Below, one piece after another: positions 27,431 to 37,122 of a stretch of DNA of 64,000 nt. The translations under genes and the position numbers were made by a program. Source of the stretch: Pseudomonadota bacterium. Lineage in GTDB: Bacteria; Pseudomonadota; Gammaproteobacteria; Steroidobacterales; Steroidobacteraceae. The notes beneath the pieces were generated by a model. The model ran no database searches, was not told where the DNA came from, and saw only the letters and a program-made list of their open reading frames with translations. Where the stretch lies: positions 310,001 to 374,000 of the forward strand of contig JADIYJ010000003.1 in NCBI GenBank assembly GCA_016705325.1, read 5' to 3'. Numbering within the stretch: the first letter of the stretch is position 1; each line of letters opens with the position of its first letter.

Positions 27431-27937
27431 ATGAGGGTGGGAATCGGTTACGACGTGCATGCCTGCGGCGACGGGGATCACGTGACGCTTGGCGGCGTAA
27501 AAATTGCACACACTTGCGGCGTGATCGCGCATTCGGATGGCGACGTGGCGCTGCACGCCCTGTGTGATGCGCTGCTCGGCGCCATGGCGCTCGGCGACAT
27601 CGGCGAGCATTTCCCCGACAGCGATCCGCGCTGGAAGGGTGCCGACAGCCGGCGCTTCCTGCGGCATTGCGGGGCGCTCGTGCAGGAGCAGGGCTGGCGG
27701 GTCGTCAACGCCGACCTGACGGTCCTCGCGCAGGCACCACGGATCGGGCCTCACCGTCTGCTCATGCGACAGAATATCGCGGACGACCTCGGGGTACGGG
27801 TCGACTGCGTCAACGTCAAGGCCACGACCACGGAAGAACTCGGTGCGCTTGGACGCGGCGAAGGCCTGGCCTGCCAGGCCATCGTGCTGCTCGCGCAAGG
27901 CGATCACGCGCACCAGAACGGACACGACGGGCGTTGA
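27431..27937 (+). CDS. ispF: 2-C-methyl-D-erythritol 2,4-cyclodiphosphate synthase
   Basis: The 168-residue trimeric enzyme closes the cyclic diphosphate in the MEP pathway. Zinc ligands D8 and H10 lie in GYDVHACGDG and a further His in ALHALCDALLGA. HSDGDV and FPDSDPRWKGADSR are conserved loops, and KATTTEELGALGRGEG near the C-terminus is the family signature. It is slightly longer than E. coli IspF (159). The stop overlaps the truD TTG (TTGA). Confidence 0.97.
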   Translation: MRVGIGYDVHACGDGDHVTLGGVKIAHTCGVIAHSDGDVALHALCDALLGAMALGDIGEHFPDSDPRWKGADSRRFLRHCGALVQEQGWRVVNADLTVLAQAPRIGPHRLLMRQNIADDLGVRVDCVNVKATTTEELGALGRGEGLACQAIVLLAQGDHAHQNGHDGR

Positions 27938-29007
27938 GCGGTCCGAGCGCGGTTGCCGGTCTCGGCGTTGTGCCGTGTGCGCACGGCCGGCCTCCGACCG
28001 CGGGTGCGATCCGCTGCGAGCCTGAGGATTTCGTCGTCGACGAAATTCTCGGCTTCGATCCGCAGGGGACCGGCAATCACGGCCTGCTCGTCGTCGAGAA
28101 GCGGGGCGCCAACACCGGCTGGGTCGCGGCGCAACTCGCGCGACACGCTGGCGTGGCCGTCCGCGACGTCGGGTTCAGCGGTCACAAGGATCGGCACGCG
28201 CTGACGACCCAGGCGTACTCGCTGCCGTTACCGGTCCTTTTCGACGTCGCCCGGTGCCTGGAATGGCAGGGCGAGGGCTATGCCGTGCGCGCGGCGTACC
28301 GGCACGGCCGCAAGCTTCGCCCGGGCTCACATCGTGCGAACCGGTTTGAACTGCGGATCCGCGACCTGCGCGGCGACCGGGGCGCGATCGAGGCGTCACT
28401 CGCCGCGATCCGCGAACATGGCGTGCCGAATTACTTCGGTCCGCAGCGATTCGGGCGCGAAGGCAGCAATCTGCGAAGGGCGGTTGCGTGGGCAGGAGGG
28501 GCTGCCGGACCACGCGACCGTTCACAGCGCAGCTTCGCGCTGTCGGCGGCCCGCAGCCACCTGTTCAACGCGGTCCTCGCTGCGCGGGTCGCGCGCGGCG
28601 ACTGGAACCGGCTGCTGCCGGGTGAGGCCGTCATGCTCGACGGCCGTCGCAGTTTCTTCATCGCGGCGGCCGCCGATGCCGCACTTGAAGCGCGTCGCGT
28701 CGCGATGGACGTGCATCCGAGCGGGCCCATGCCGGGCCGCGGCGCGTCCCCCGCAACCGGCCTGGCACGCGAGATCGAGGACGGCGTGATCGCGCCGCAG
28801 GCCGGCCTGTCGGCGTTGCTCGCATCTGAACGCATCGATCACGAGCGGCGCAGCCTGCGGCTGCCCGTGCGTGAATTCGACTGGACCTTCGGCGATGACG
28901 ACACACTGCTCCTGCGCTTCGTGCTGCCACGGGGAACGTTTGCCACCGCCGTGCTGCATGAAGTGCTCACGGACGCCTGGGATGCGGGCGAAGGCGGGGA
29001 GGAGTGA
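27934..29007 (+). CDS. truD: tRNA pseudouridine(13) synthase TruD
   Basis: The 357-residue protein isomerises U13 of some tRNAs. The catalytic Asp lies in VGFSGHKDRHALTTQAYSLP; CEPEDFVVDEI, HGVPNYFGPQRFG and the insertion domain in the C-terminal half are recognisable. The start is uncertain: TTG 27934 overlaps the ispF stop and is the first possible codon, while a GTG in the codons that follow would shorten the N-terminus by about 12 residues. The ispD-ispF-truD-surE-pcm order matches E. coli. Confidence 0.93.
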   Translation: MSGPSAVAGLGVVPCAHGRPPTAGAIRCEPEDFVVDEILGFDPQGTGNHGLLVVEKRGANTGWVAAQLARHAGVAVRDVGFSGHKDRHALTTQAYSLPLPVLFDVARCLEWQGEGYAVRAAYRHGRKLRPGSHRANRFELRIRDLRGDRGAIEASLAAIREHGVPNYFGPQRFGREGSNLRRAVAWAGGAAGPRDRSQRSFALSAARSHLFNAVLAARVARGDWNRLLPGEAVMLDGRRSFFIAAAADAALEARRVAMDVHPSGPMPGRGASPATGLAREIEDGVIAPQAGLSALLASERIDHERRSLRLPVREFDWTFGDDDTLLLRFVLPRGTFATAVLHEVLTDAWDAGEGGEE

Positions 29008-29015
29008 GTCGCGCC

Positions 29016-29280
29016 TCACCTGCGGACCGCCAGCAGGACGTAAACCGCGCCAGAGCCTCCGTCGGCTCGTCGTCGGCACCGAGCGCGGCAGGGTCAGCCG
29101 CTGTCACAAGGCTTTCCTGCAGCAGGTCCTGGCTCCCGGCGCGCGTCAATTCGGGCAATCGATCGCGGGCGCGATTGCGCAGGGGCGGCGGAGCGCCCGG
29201 GCAGCGGGCGCACACTGGCCATTGCGCGCCGGAAGGCGTTGCGGTCGTCGTCGCCCGGTGGTGGGGTTCTGGTCGTCATG
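29016..29280 (-). pseudogene. Remnant of an Smr-domain protein gene, internally deleted and frameshifted
   Basis: On the minus strand, ATG 29280 starts a frame with an Smr-family N-terminus (DDDRNAFRRAMASVRPL). About 45 codons in, the recognisable sequence moves to another frame (LLQESLVTAADPAALGADDE) and then jumps to a third frame, DGGSGAVYVLLAVRR and TGA at 29018-29016, which is the usual Smr C-terminal end. The whole nucleic-acid-binding core with its LDLHG and HGKG motifs is absent. Roughly 80-90 codons are missing. The remnant fills the 382-base truD-surE gap, which holds no other gene. Confidence 0.7.
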
Positions 29281-29318
29281 CCGTGGGAGTTCGCTTCCGA
29301 GGCGAGCAGGGATTCCAG

Positions 29319-29324
29319 TATAGT
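29319..29324 (+). promoter_or_regulatory. Possible -10 element for surE-pcm
   Basis: TATAGT lies 65 bases before the surE ATG, just upstream of the remnant gene's start on the other strand. The best -35 at 18 bases (TTCCGA, 29295-29300) is weak. A separate promoter for surE would make sense because the upstream gap interrupts the tight gene packing. Confidence 0.3.
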
Positions 29325-29389
29325 TGTGCGGCGCTCATGGCCAACCCCGCCGCCGCTGGGGCCCAGATATCGATACGGTCCCACGCCAC

Positions 29390-30148
29390 ATGAGAGTCCT
29401 GGTCAGCAACGACGATGGCTACCGTGCCGAGGGCCTGCAGCGCCTCGTCGACGCGTTGCGGCCGCTTGCCCAGGTGACGGTGGTGGCTCCCGAGCGCAAT
29501 TGCAGCGGCGCCAGCAACTCCTTGACGCTCGACCTCCCGCTGCGCGTGGCCGAATACGGTCCCCGGCGCCATTTCGTCAACGGCACCCCCACGGACTGCG
29601 TGCACCTCGCGATCTCGGGCCTGTTCGAAGGCGAGATCGATCACGACATGGTGGTTTCGGGCATCAACGACGGCGCCAACCTCGGCGACGACGTGCTCTA
29701 TTCCGGCACGGTCGCTGCTGCCGTGGAGGGACGCTTCCTCGGCCTGCCCGCGATCGCGATTTCGCTGGTCGTGCGTGAAGGCCGGCATTTCGCGACGGCC
29801 GCGCGCGTGGCAAGCGAAATGCTGCTGCGCCTGCAGCGCGCGCCGCTCCATTCGTCGATGATCCTCAACGTCAACGTCCCGGACCTGCCGTACGAGCAGC
29901 TGCGCGGCCTCAAGTCCACGCGCCTGGGACACCGGCACCGGTCCGCGCCGGTCGTGCGTGCATCGGACCCGCGTGGTCGCCCGGTGTACTGGGTGGGGCC
30001 CGCCGGCGAGGGTGCGGATGCCGGCGAAGGCACGGACTTCCATGCGGTCGCCAGCGGCTGCGTCTCCGTCACGCCCTTGCAGGTCGACCTGACGCGCCAT
30101 GCGGCGATCGACGACATCGGCGAGTGGCTCGGCGGGCGCAACGAATGA
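29390..30148 (+). CDS. surE: 5'/3'-nucleotidase SurE
   Basis: The 252-residue metal-dependent nucleoside monophosphatase begins MRVLVSNDDGYRAEG with metal ligands D8 and D9; APERNCSGASNSLT, GTPTDCVHLA and VSGINDGANLGDDVLYSGTV follow as the conserved active-site segments. The length matches the family (about 250). The start ATG 29390 gives the canonical N-terminus. pcm follows at once. Confidence 0.96.
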   Translation: MRVLVSNDDGYRAEGLQRLVDALRPLAQVTVVAPERNCSGASNSLTLDLPLRVAEYGPRRHFVNGTPTDCVHLAISGLFEGEIDHDMVVSGINDGANLGDDVLYSGTVAAAVEGRFLGLPAIAISLVVREGRHFATAARVASEMLLRLQRAPLHSSMILNVNVPDLPYEQLRGLKSTRLGHRHRSAPVVRASDPRGRPVYWVGPAGEGADAGEGTDFHAVASGCVSVTPLQVDLTRHAAIDDIGEWLGGRNE

Positions 30149-30197
30149 CGCGGATGCAGCGCACTTGAAAGACCAGAGCAGGGTCAGCGGCATCGGC

Positions 30198-30830
30198 ATG
30201 ACGTCGGCACGCACGCGCGAGCGGCTGGTGGCGCGACTGCGCGAGCAGGGCATCACCGACAACGAGGTGCTCGAGCGTATCCGCAGCGTGCCGCGTCACA
30301 TGTTCGTGGATGAGGCACTTGCGAGTCGCGCCTACGAGGACACCGCGTTGCCGATCGGGCATGGCCAGACGATCTCGCAGCCCTACATCGTGGCGCGCAT
30401 GACGCAATCGCTGCTCGAAGCGGGCAAGCCGCGCAAGGTGCTCGAAGTCGGCACGGGCTGCGGCTATCAGACCGCCGTGCTCGCACCGCTGGTCGCGACG
30501 CTCTACAGCGTCGAACGCATCGCGACACTGCAGGTCAAGGCGCGGCAGATCCTGCGCGATCTGCGCATCGCGAACGTGTACATGAAGCACGGTGACGGCT
30601 TCGAAGGCTGGGCGGCCTACGCGCCGTTCGACGGCATCATCGTCGCCGCCGCTTCGTATGCCGTGCCACCCGCACTGCTGGAGCAACTGGCCGAGGGCGG
30701 CCGGCTCGTGATTCCCGTCGGCAACGATCGTGAGCAGCAACTGCTGCGCATCACCCGTCGCGGCGATCGCTACGAGCGCGAAGTGCTTGAACCGGTGATT
30801 TTCGTGCCGCTGCTGCAAGGCCTCGCGTGA
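30198..30830 (+). CDS. pcm: Protein-L-isoaspartate O-methyltransferase
   Basis: The product (210 residues from ATG 30198) uses AdoMet to repair isoaspartyl residues. ALPIGHGQTISQPYIVARM and VLEVGTGCGYQTAVLA are the substrate and AdoMet motifs. The chosen ATG aligns with the E. coli start (MTSARTRERL). An in-frame TTG at 30165 would add 11 residues reading up to SGIG, which some xanthomonad homologues have. Unlike E. coli, nlpD and rpoS do not follow. Confidence 0.93.
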   Translation: MTSARTRERLVARLREQGITDNEVLERIRSVPRHMFVDEALASRAYEDTALPIGHGQTISQPYIVARMTQSLLEAGKPRKVLEVGTGCGYQTAVLAPLVATLYSVERIATLQVKARQILRDLRIANVYMKHGDGFEGWAAYAPFDGIIVAAASYAVPPALLEQLAEGGRLVIPVGNDREQQLLRITRRGDRYEREVLEPVIFVPLLQGLA

Positions 30831-30849
30831 AGCCGTCCGTGCGGCCAGC

Positions 30850-31218
30850 TCAGACGATCAGCGCGGCGGCGACGCTCCTGCCCTCGGTGACCAGCACGTT
30901 GTAGGTGCGGCAAGCGGCGGAAGTGTCCATCACCTCCACGCCGATCCGCTGTTCGTGCAGGATGCGCAGGACCTGAACGTCGGGAAACCGCTGTCGCGCG
31001 CCAGTGCCCAGCAGCACGACCGCGGGCGCCAGGCCGAGCAGAGGCTCGAGGTCAGCCTCCGTGAGCGCCTGCGCCATGGTGGGTCGCCAGGGCGCGATGA
31101 TTGCCGTCGCCGTGACGATCAGGCTGGTCGAATACGTGCGTTCGTCGATGCGCAGCTGGCCCGGGCCGTAGCTGCGCACCAGGTTCGTGCCGGCGGGGTT
31201 TTCGAGCTGGAGTTTCAT
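30850..31218 (-). CDS. Mth938-like domain protein (DUF498 family)
   Basis: This 122-residue protein reads leftward from ATG 31218. VVLLGTGARQRFP and VEVMDTSAACRTYNVLV are the characteristic segments of the Mth938/NDUFAF3-like fold. In mitochondria NDUFAF3 assists complex I assembly, but the bacterial function is not established. It converges on pcm with 19 bases between stops and is divergent from the rpfE-like gene. No signal peptide or membrane helix is visible. Confidence 0.82.
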   Translation of the reverse strand: MKLQLENPAGTNLVRSYGPGQLRIDERTYSTSLIVTATAIIAPWRPTMAQALTEADLEPLLGLAPAVVLLGTGARQRFPDVQVLRILHEQRIGVEVMDTSAACRTYNVLVTEGRSVAAALIV

Positions 31219-31287
31219 GAGCTTACGATACTGCATGCGTCGCGCGAGTTCACGGCGGTACCCGTTACCGACTGCAGGCGTCTCCTG

Positions 31288-32292
31288 ATGGCGGCGGCAC
31301 AAGTGCGAGTTGCGCTGCCCTGGTTGCAGGCGGCGCTGGCCGAGACCTCGGCGAACGACGCGCTGCCGGCCATGCATGCGCTGCACTGGCTCGGCGGGCG
31401 TGGGCGGCTGGTGTCCGGCGAACCACGAGCCTGGCGCGATTGGTTGCTCGAGCCCGTCGGCGGAACGGATCTCCTGGCGCGCTGCCCCGCCGGGCCGGTA
31501 CTCGCGCTGGCAAACGCAGTGACCGCGCCTGGTCCGGGCTGCTGGTGTGTCGCGCAACCGGTGCACTTCGCGGCCGGCCTCGATCACCTGCGGCTCGCGC
31601 CGCTCGCGCAGGCGACTCTCACCGAAGAGGATGCCAGCACACTCGGCGCACTCGTGAATTCGCATTTCAGCACCGGCGAACTGACCGTCGCGGCGTTCGT
31701 CGAGGGCGCATGGCTGCTGCGCTTTGACCGCCCCATCGACTGTTCGACCCAGCCGCCGGACGCCGCCGTGGGCCGAAACGTGCGCGACTTCATGCCCGCG
31801 GGCCGCGACGGCGCGCGCATTCGCAGCCTGATGAACGAGATCCAGATGCTGTTGCACGAGCATCCGGTCAACCAGCGCCGCGAGCGGGCTCGTCTGCTGC
31901 CGGTGAACGGTTGGTGGCTCTGGGGCTTCGGTGACGGAGTGGCGGATGCGCCGGGCGGAGGCGTCAATCGCTGGCGCCTGCACAGCGACGACCGCTGGTT
32001 GCGTGCGCTCGGGCAGGCGCTGGGCAGCGACTCAGGCGACATCACCACTGTCGGGAGCGATACGCCGCGCGGCGATACGCTCATCGCCCTGTCGCAGCCG
32101 CCCGCCGCGCGGGTCGAGGAGTCACTGGCGTCCGTCGACGCCGGTTTGCTGTCCATGCTGGCATCGAGCGTGCGCGCTGGCAGGATGCAAAGCCTCGTCC
32201 TGCTGGCCGGCAGCGCGACGTTGCATATTGACTGGTCCGCCCGGTTTCGATTCTGGCGCCGGCCGGTCGCAGTCTCGCAGTGGCTCACATGA
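31288..32292 (+). CDS. RpfE-like protein (phosphoglycerate-mutase-like family)
   Basis: The 334-residue protein contains NEIQMLLHEHPVNQRRERAR followed by LPVNGWWLWGFG (about residues 180-212), the recognisable block of the RpfE-type family found next to recJ in Xanthomonas and relatives. RpfE was named from the Xanthomonas rpf pathogenicity cluster; its biochemical role is unknown, and key iPGM metal motifs are not evident. ATG 31288 is the first good start. Its stop overlaps recJ as ATGA, so the two are probably cotranslated. Confidence 0.72.
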   Translation: MAAAQVRVALPWLQAALAETSANDALPAMHALHWLGGRGRLVSGEPRAWRDWLLEPVGGTDLLARCPAGPVLALANAVTAPGPGCWCVAQPVHFAAGLDHLRLAPLAQATLTEEDASTLGALVNSHFSTGELTVAAFVEGAWLLRFDRPIDCSTQPPDAAVGRNVRDFMPAGRDGARIRSLMNEIQMLLHEHPVNQRRERARLLPVNGWWLWGFGDGVADAPGGGVNRWRLHSDDRWLRALGQALGSDSGDITTVGSDTPRGDTLIALSQPPAARVEESLASVDAGLLSMLASSVRAGRMQSLVLLAGSATLHIDWSARFRFWRRPVAVSQWLT

Positions 32293-34028
32293 CGTCGTTA
32301 CGTCGCATCCTGCGACGCAGTTCCAGCGCCGAGTTGCAGGCCGCCCTGCCGGCGTCGCTGCATCCCGTGCTGCGTCGGGTGTACGCAGCCCGGCCGCTCT
32401 CCGGCGCCGACGACCTCGCGCTGCGTCTCGACCAGCTGCTGCCGGTGAGCACGCTCGACGGCGCGGAGAGTGCGGCCGACTTGCTGGCCTCGGCTCGTCG
32501 CACCGGCAGGCGGGTACTGGTCGTTGGCGATTTCGACGCCGACGGCGCGACGAGCACGGCGCTGATGATGCGGCAATTGACAGCGCTCGGCTTCGAACAG
32601 CCGGATTTCCTGGTGCCCGATCGCTTCCGGTTTGGTTACGGTCTGACGCCGGAAATCGTGCGGGTCGCGACCAAGCGCAGGCCCGGACTCATCGTGACCG
32701 TGGATAACGGCATCTCGTCGCTCGACGGGGTCGAGGAGGCGCGACGTCACGGCATCGACGTACTCGTGACCGATCATCACCTGCCAGGGCGCGAGCTGCC
32801 GTCCGCCGCCTGCATCGTGAACCCCAACGCTCCCGGCAACCGCTTCGTCTCGAAGTCGCTGGCGGGCGTGGGCGTGGCGTTCTACGTGATGGCCGCGCTG
32901 ACCCGCGAACTGCGCAAGCGCGCAGCGCTGCCGACGGGTGTCGACACGAACCCGGCGCGCCTGCTCGACCTGGTCGCGCTCGGCACGGTGGCCGACGTCG
33001 TCACACTCGATCTCAACAATCGCGTGCTCGTCGCGCAGGGACTGCAGCGCATCCGCGGTGGCCGCTGCGTCGCAGGATTGCGTGAACTGCTCGAGGCGTC
33101 GGGCCGGACGCTCGCCGGTGTGACCGGGCAGGACCTCGGTTTCCAGGCGGGTCCGCGGCTCAACGCCGCCGGCCGCCTCGACGACATGACGCGCGGTATT
33201 CGCTGCCTGCTCGCCGACGATCCAACGCAGGCGCGCGCCCTGGCGCTGGACTTGGCGCGGCTCAACACCGACCGCAAGGAACTCGAGGCGAAGATGCAAC
33301 TCGAGGCCCTGTCGCTGATCGACGCGCGCATCGCCTCGCTCGAGGGCCATGTACCGGCCGGAGTCTGTGTTTATGACGAGGGCTGGCACCAGGGCGTGAT
33401 CGGGCTGGTCGCCTCGCGCGTGAAGGAGCGGCTGCATCGACCCGTGGTCGCCTTCGCGCGGTCGGAGGCCGGCTGGATCAAGGGTTCGGCGCGATCGGTG
33501 CCCGGGGTGCACGTGCGCGACGTGCTCGATGCGATCGCCACGCGTACGCCCGGGCTCGTCGACAAGTTCGGTGGCCACGCGATGGCGGCCGGGCTCACGC
33601 TGCGTGAAGCGAGCCTGCCGTCCTTTGAAACCGAGTTCGCGCACGAAGTCGAACGCTGGATCGACGAAGAAACACTCGCCGGGCACCTGCACACCGACGG
33701 CGAACTGTTGGCCGGCGAGTTCAACGTCGCCACCGCGGCGGCTCTGCGCGAAGGCGGGCCCTGGGGTTCGGGATTTCCGGAACCGATGTTCGATGGGGTC
33801 TTCGGCGTCGCCGACTCGCGAGTGGTCGGCAATCGCCACCTCAAGCTGAAGCTGCGGGCAGCCAGCGGCGAGATCGTCGATGCGATCGCGTTCCGCTACC
33901 TCGACGGCGCCGACGCGCCGGAGATCCGGGCGAACGATCGCGTGCAGGCCGCGTACCGCACGGGCGTCGATGAATACACCGGTACGCGCAGGTTGCAGCT
34001 GGTGACGGAGTGGGTCGCGAGGCTCTGA
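32289..34028 (+). CDS. recJ: Single-stranded-DNA-specific exonuclease RecJ
   Basis: The 579-residue 5'-3' exonuclease acts in recombination and mismatch repair. VVGDFDADGATSTALMM (about residues 75-91) and TVDNGISSLDGVEEARRHGI followed by VLVTDHHLPG carry the DHH-family metal ligands. SVPGVHVRDVLDAI and KFGGHAMAAGLTL mark the DHHA1 domain near residues 400-435, with an OB fold at the C-terminus. ATG 32289 overlaps the upstream stop. Confidence 0.97.
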   Translation: MTSLRRILRRSSSAELQAALPASLHPVLRRVYAARPLSGADDLALRLDQLLPVSTLDGAESAADLLASARRTGRRVLVVGDFDADGATSTALMMRQLTALGFEQPDFLVPDRFRFGYGLTPEIVRVATKRRPGLIVTVDNGISSLDGVEEARRHGIDVLVTDHHLPGRELPSAACIVNPNAPGNRFVSKSLAGVGVAFYVMAALTRELRKRAALPTGVDTNPARLLDLVALGTVADVVTLDLNNRVLVAQGLQRIRGGRCVAGLRELLEASGRTLAGVTGQDLGFQAGPRLNAAGRLDDMTRGIRCLLADDPTQARALALDLARLNTDRKELEAKMQLEALSLIDARIASLEGHVPAGVCVYDEGWHQGVIGLVASRVKERLHRPVVAFARSEAGWIKGSARSVPGVHVRDVLDAIATRTPGLVDKFGGHAMAAGLTLREASLPSFETEFAHEVERWIDEETLAGHLHTDGELLAGEFNVATAAALREGGPWGSGFPEPMFDGVFGVADSRVVGNRHLKLKLRAASGEIVDAIAFRYLDGADAPEIRANDRVQAAYRTGVDEYTGTRRLQLVTEWVARL

Positions 34029-34133
34029 ACTCAGGGCCCTTACCCCGGGCCTCGCTCGCGGTGTTCGACGAGGGAGCCGGATGGCGCCGGTTGCAGGGGT
34101 TGGCGTGGCCCGCAGCGAGAATCCGGCCGGAAA

Positions 34134-34142
34134 TGCTAGAAT
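34134..34142 (+). promoter_or_regulatory. Extended -10 promoter element for prfB
   Basis: TGCTAGAAT matches the extended -10 pattern TGnTATAAT with one mismatch and lies 41 bases before the prfB ATG in the 155-base recJ-prfB gap. No good -35 is present, as is common for extended -10 promoters. The rest of this gap shows no gene. Confidence 0.45.
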
Positions 34143-34183
34143 TCGCGGTTCTACCGGTTTCTCTCCTCCGTGACTGTTTTCGT

Positions 34184-35275
34184 ATGGAAATCAACCCGAT
34201 ACGCCGCCAGATCGAAGAGCTCAAGCAGCGCACCGATGCGCTCAGGGGGTACCTTTGACTATGCCGGCAAGGCTGAGCGGCTGACGGAAGTCCTGCGGGA
34301 ACTCGAAGACCCGGCGGTCTGGCAGAACCCGGAACGTGCGCAGGAACTCGGCCGTGAGCGCGGCAAGCTCGACGGCGTGGTCGCCACGCTCGACAAGATG
34401 ACGCTGGGCATCGACGAGGCCGCCGAGTTGCTCGACCTGGCCGAAGCCGATGCCGACGAGGGCATGGTCCGCTCGGTCGAGCAGGACCTGGCAGGCATCG
34501 ACGCGCAACTCGCGAAGCTCGAGTTCAAGCGCATGTTCCCGGGCGAGATGGACGCGCACAACGCGTTCCTGGACATCCAGGCGGGCGCCGGCGGCACCGA
34601 GGCCCAGGACTGGGCCAACATGCTGATGCGCATGTACCTGCGCTGGGGCGACAAGAACGGTTTCAAGACCGAAGTGGTCGACGCCAACGGCGGCGAAGTC
34701 GCCGGCATCAAGAGTGCGACAATCAAGTTCGAAGGCGAATACGCCTACGGCTGGCTGCGCACCGAAACGGGCGTGCACCGTCTCGTGCGCAAGAGCCCGT
34801 TCGACTCCAACGCGCGGCGCCACACGTCGTTCGCGTCGGTGTTCATCTCGCCCGAGATCGATGACGACATCGACATCGACATCAACCCAGCGGACCTCGA
34901 GACCGACGTCTACCGCTCGAGCGGCGCAGGCGGCCAGCACGTGAACAAGACCGAGTCGGCGGTGCGCATAAGGCACATGCCGTCCGGAATCGTGGTGGCG
35001 TGCCAGAGCGAGCGGAGCCAGCACAAGAACCGATCGACGGCGATGAAGATGCTGAAGGCGAAGCTGTACGAACTCGAGGTCAACAAGCGCAACGCCGCGG
35101 CGAAGGTGCTCGAGGACTCGAAGTCGGACGTGAGCTGGGGCAACCAGATTCGTTCCTACGTGCTCGACCAGTCGCGCATCAAGGACCTCCGCACCGGCGT
35201 CGAGATCGGCAACACCACCGCGGTCCTCGACGGCGACCTCAATCCGTTCCTCGAAGAAAGCCTGAAGCAAGGACT

Positions 35276-35279
<4 letters not shown>
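34184..35279 (+). CDS. prfB: Peptide chain release factor 2, programmed +1 frameshift
   Basis: The product is 364 residues and needs a frameshift: ATG 34184 reads 24 codons to CTT (34253-34255), then TGA (34256-34258) in frame. Skipping T34256 resumes at GAC (34257) and continues to the TGA at 35277-35279. RF2 ends translation at UGA and UAA. SPF (RKSPFDSN) is the stop-recognition tripeptide and GAGGQHVNKTESAVR holds the catalytic GGQ. The final TGA overlaps the lysS ATG. Confidence 0.97.
34244..34259 (+). promoter_or_regulatory. prfB recoding site: internal Shine-Dalgarno plus CTT TGA C
   Basis: AGGGGG (34244-34249) lies three bases before CTT TGA C (34253-34259), the spacing known to promote +1 slippage in E. 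coli prfB. When RF2 is scarce the ribosome pauses at UGA and slips, so RF2 controls its own synthesis. All known elements of the site are conserved here. Confidence 0.95.
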
Positions 35280-36790
<1,511 letters not shown>

Positions 36791-36792
36791 GG

Positions 36793-36855
36793 TAGGAAGG
36801 GCAGGAAGGGTAGGAAGGGTAGGAAGGGTAGGAAGGGCAGGAAGGGCAGGAAGGG
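36793..36855 (+). repeat. Seven tandem copies of a 9-bp purine repeat, YAGGAAGGG
   Basis: Starting three bases after the lysS stop, TAGGAAGGG or CAGGAAGGG is repeated seven times without interruption (order T, C, T, T, T, C, C), then degenerates. The strand is purely purine apart from the first base of each unit. On the opposite strand it would read as repeated FLP triplets, but no credible gene is there. Inverted copies lie after the ygfZ stop. Confidence 0.95.
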
Positions 36856-37122
36856 GGGAAGGCGCCAGTCGGAGGCGCTTTCACCAATTCGTGCAGGGCA
36901 ATGGCTGGACTTGCGGTAGGAAGCGCACATTCGTCAAGGGCAAGAACCGGCCAGCAAACCTTTCCAATCAGGCGTTTTCGGCGCGTGGTTCGTCCGTATT
37001 TCGCGGACGGGCAGCCTCATCTACTTTTGCTACTCGACGCGTTGCGGTTCGACGTCGCGGCCCGATTGTCAGGAATTGACAAGGGCATTTACCTGGCCCT
37101 GCGGAGCCAAATCGAGATTCCA
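36856..37122 (+). other. Non-coding stretch upstream of the DUF1254 gene
   Basis: No credible gene is seen here. An in-frame extension of the DUF1254 reading frame reaches back into this stretch but has no signal-peptide logic, so it is not used. A perfect TTGACA occurs at 37076-37081, but no -10 element lies at the right distance. The base composition looks less GC-rich than the flanking housekeeping genes. Confidence 0.5.

Noticed and set aside
34184..34260. prfB frame break as another sequencing error
   Set aside because: The internal Shine-Dalgarno and CTT TGA C are the known programmed frameshift elements at the right spacing.
37076..37081. Perfect TTGACA upstream of the DUF1254 gene
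   Set aside because: Nothing resembling a -10 element occurs 16-18 bases downstream.
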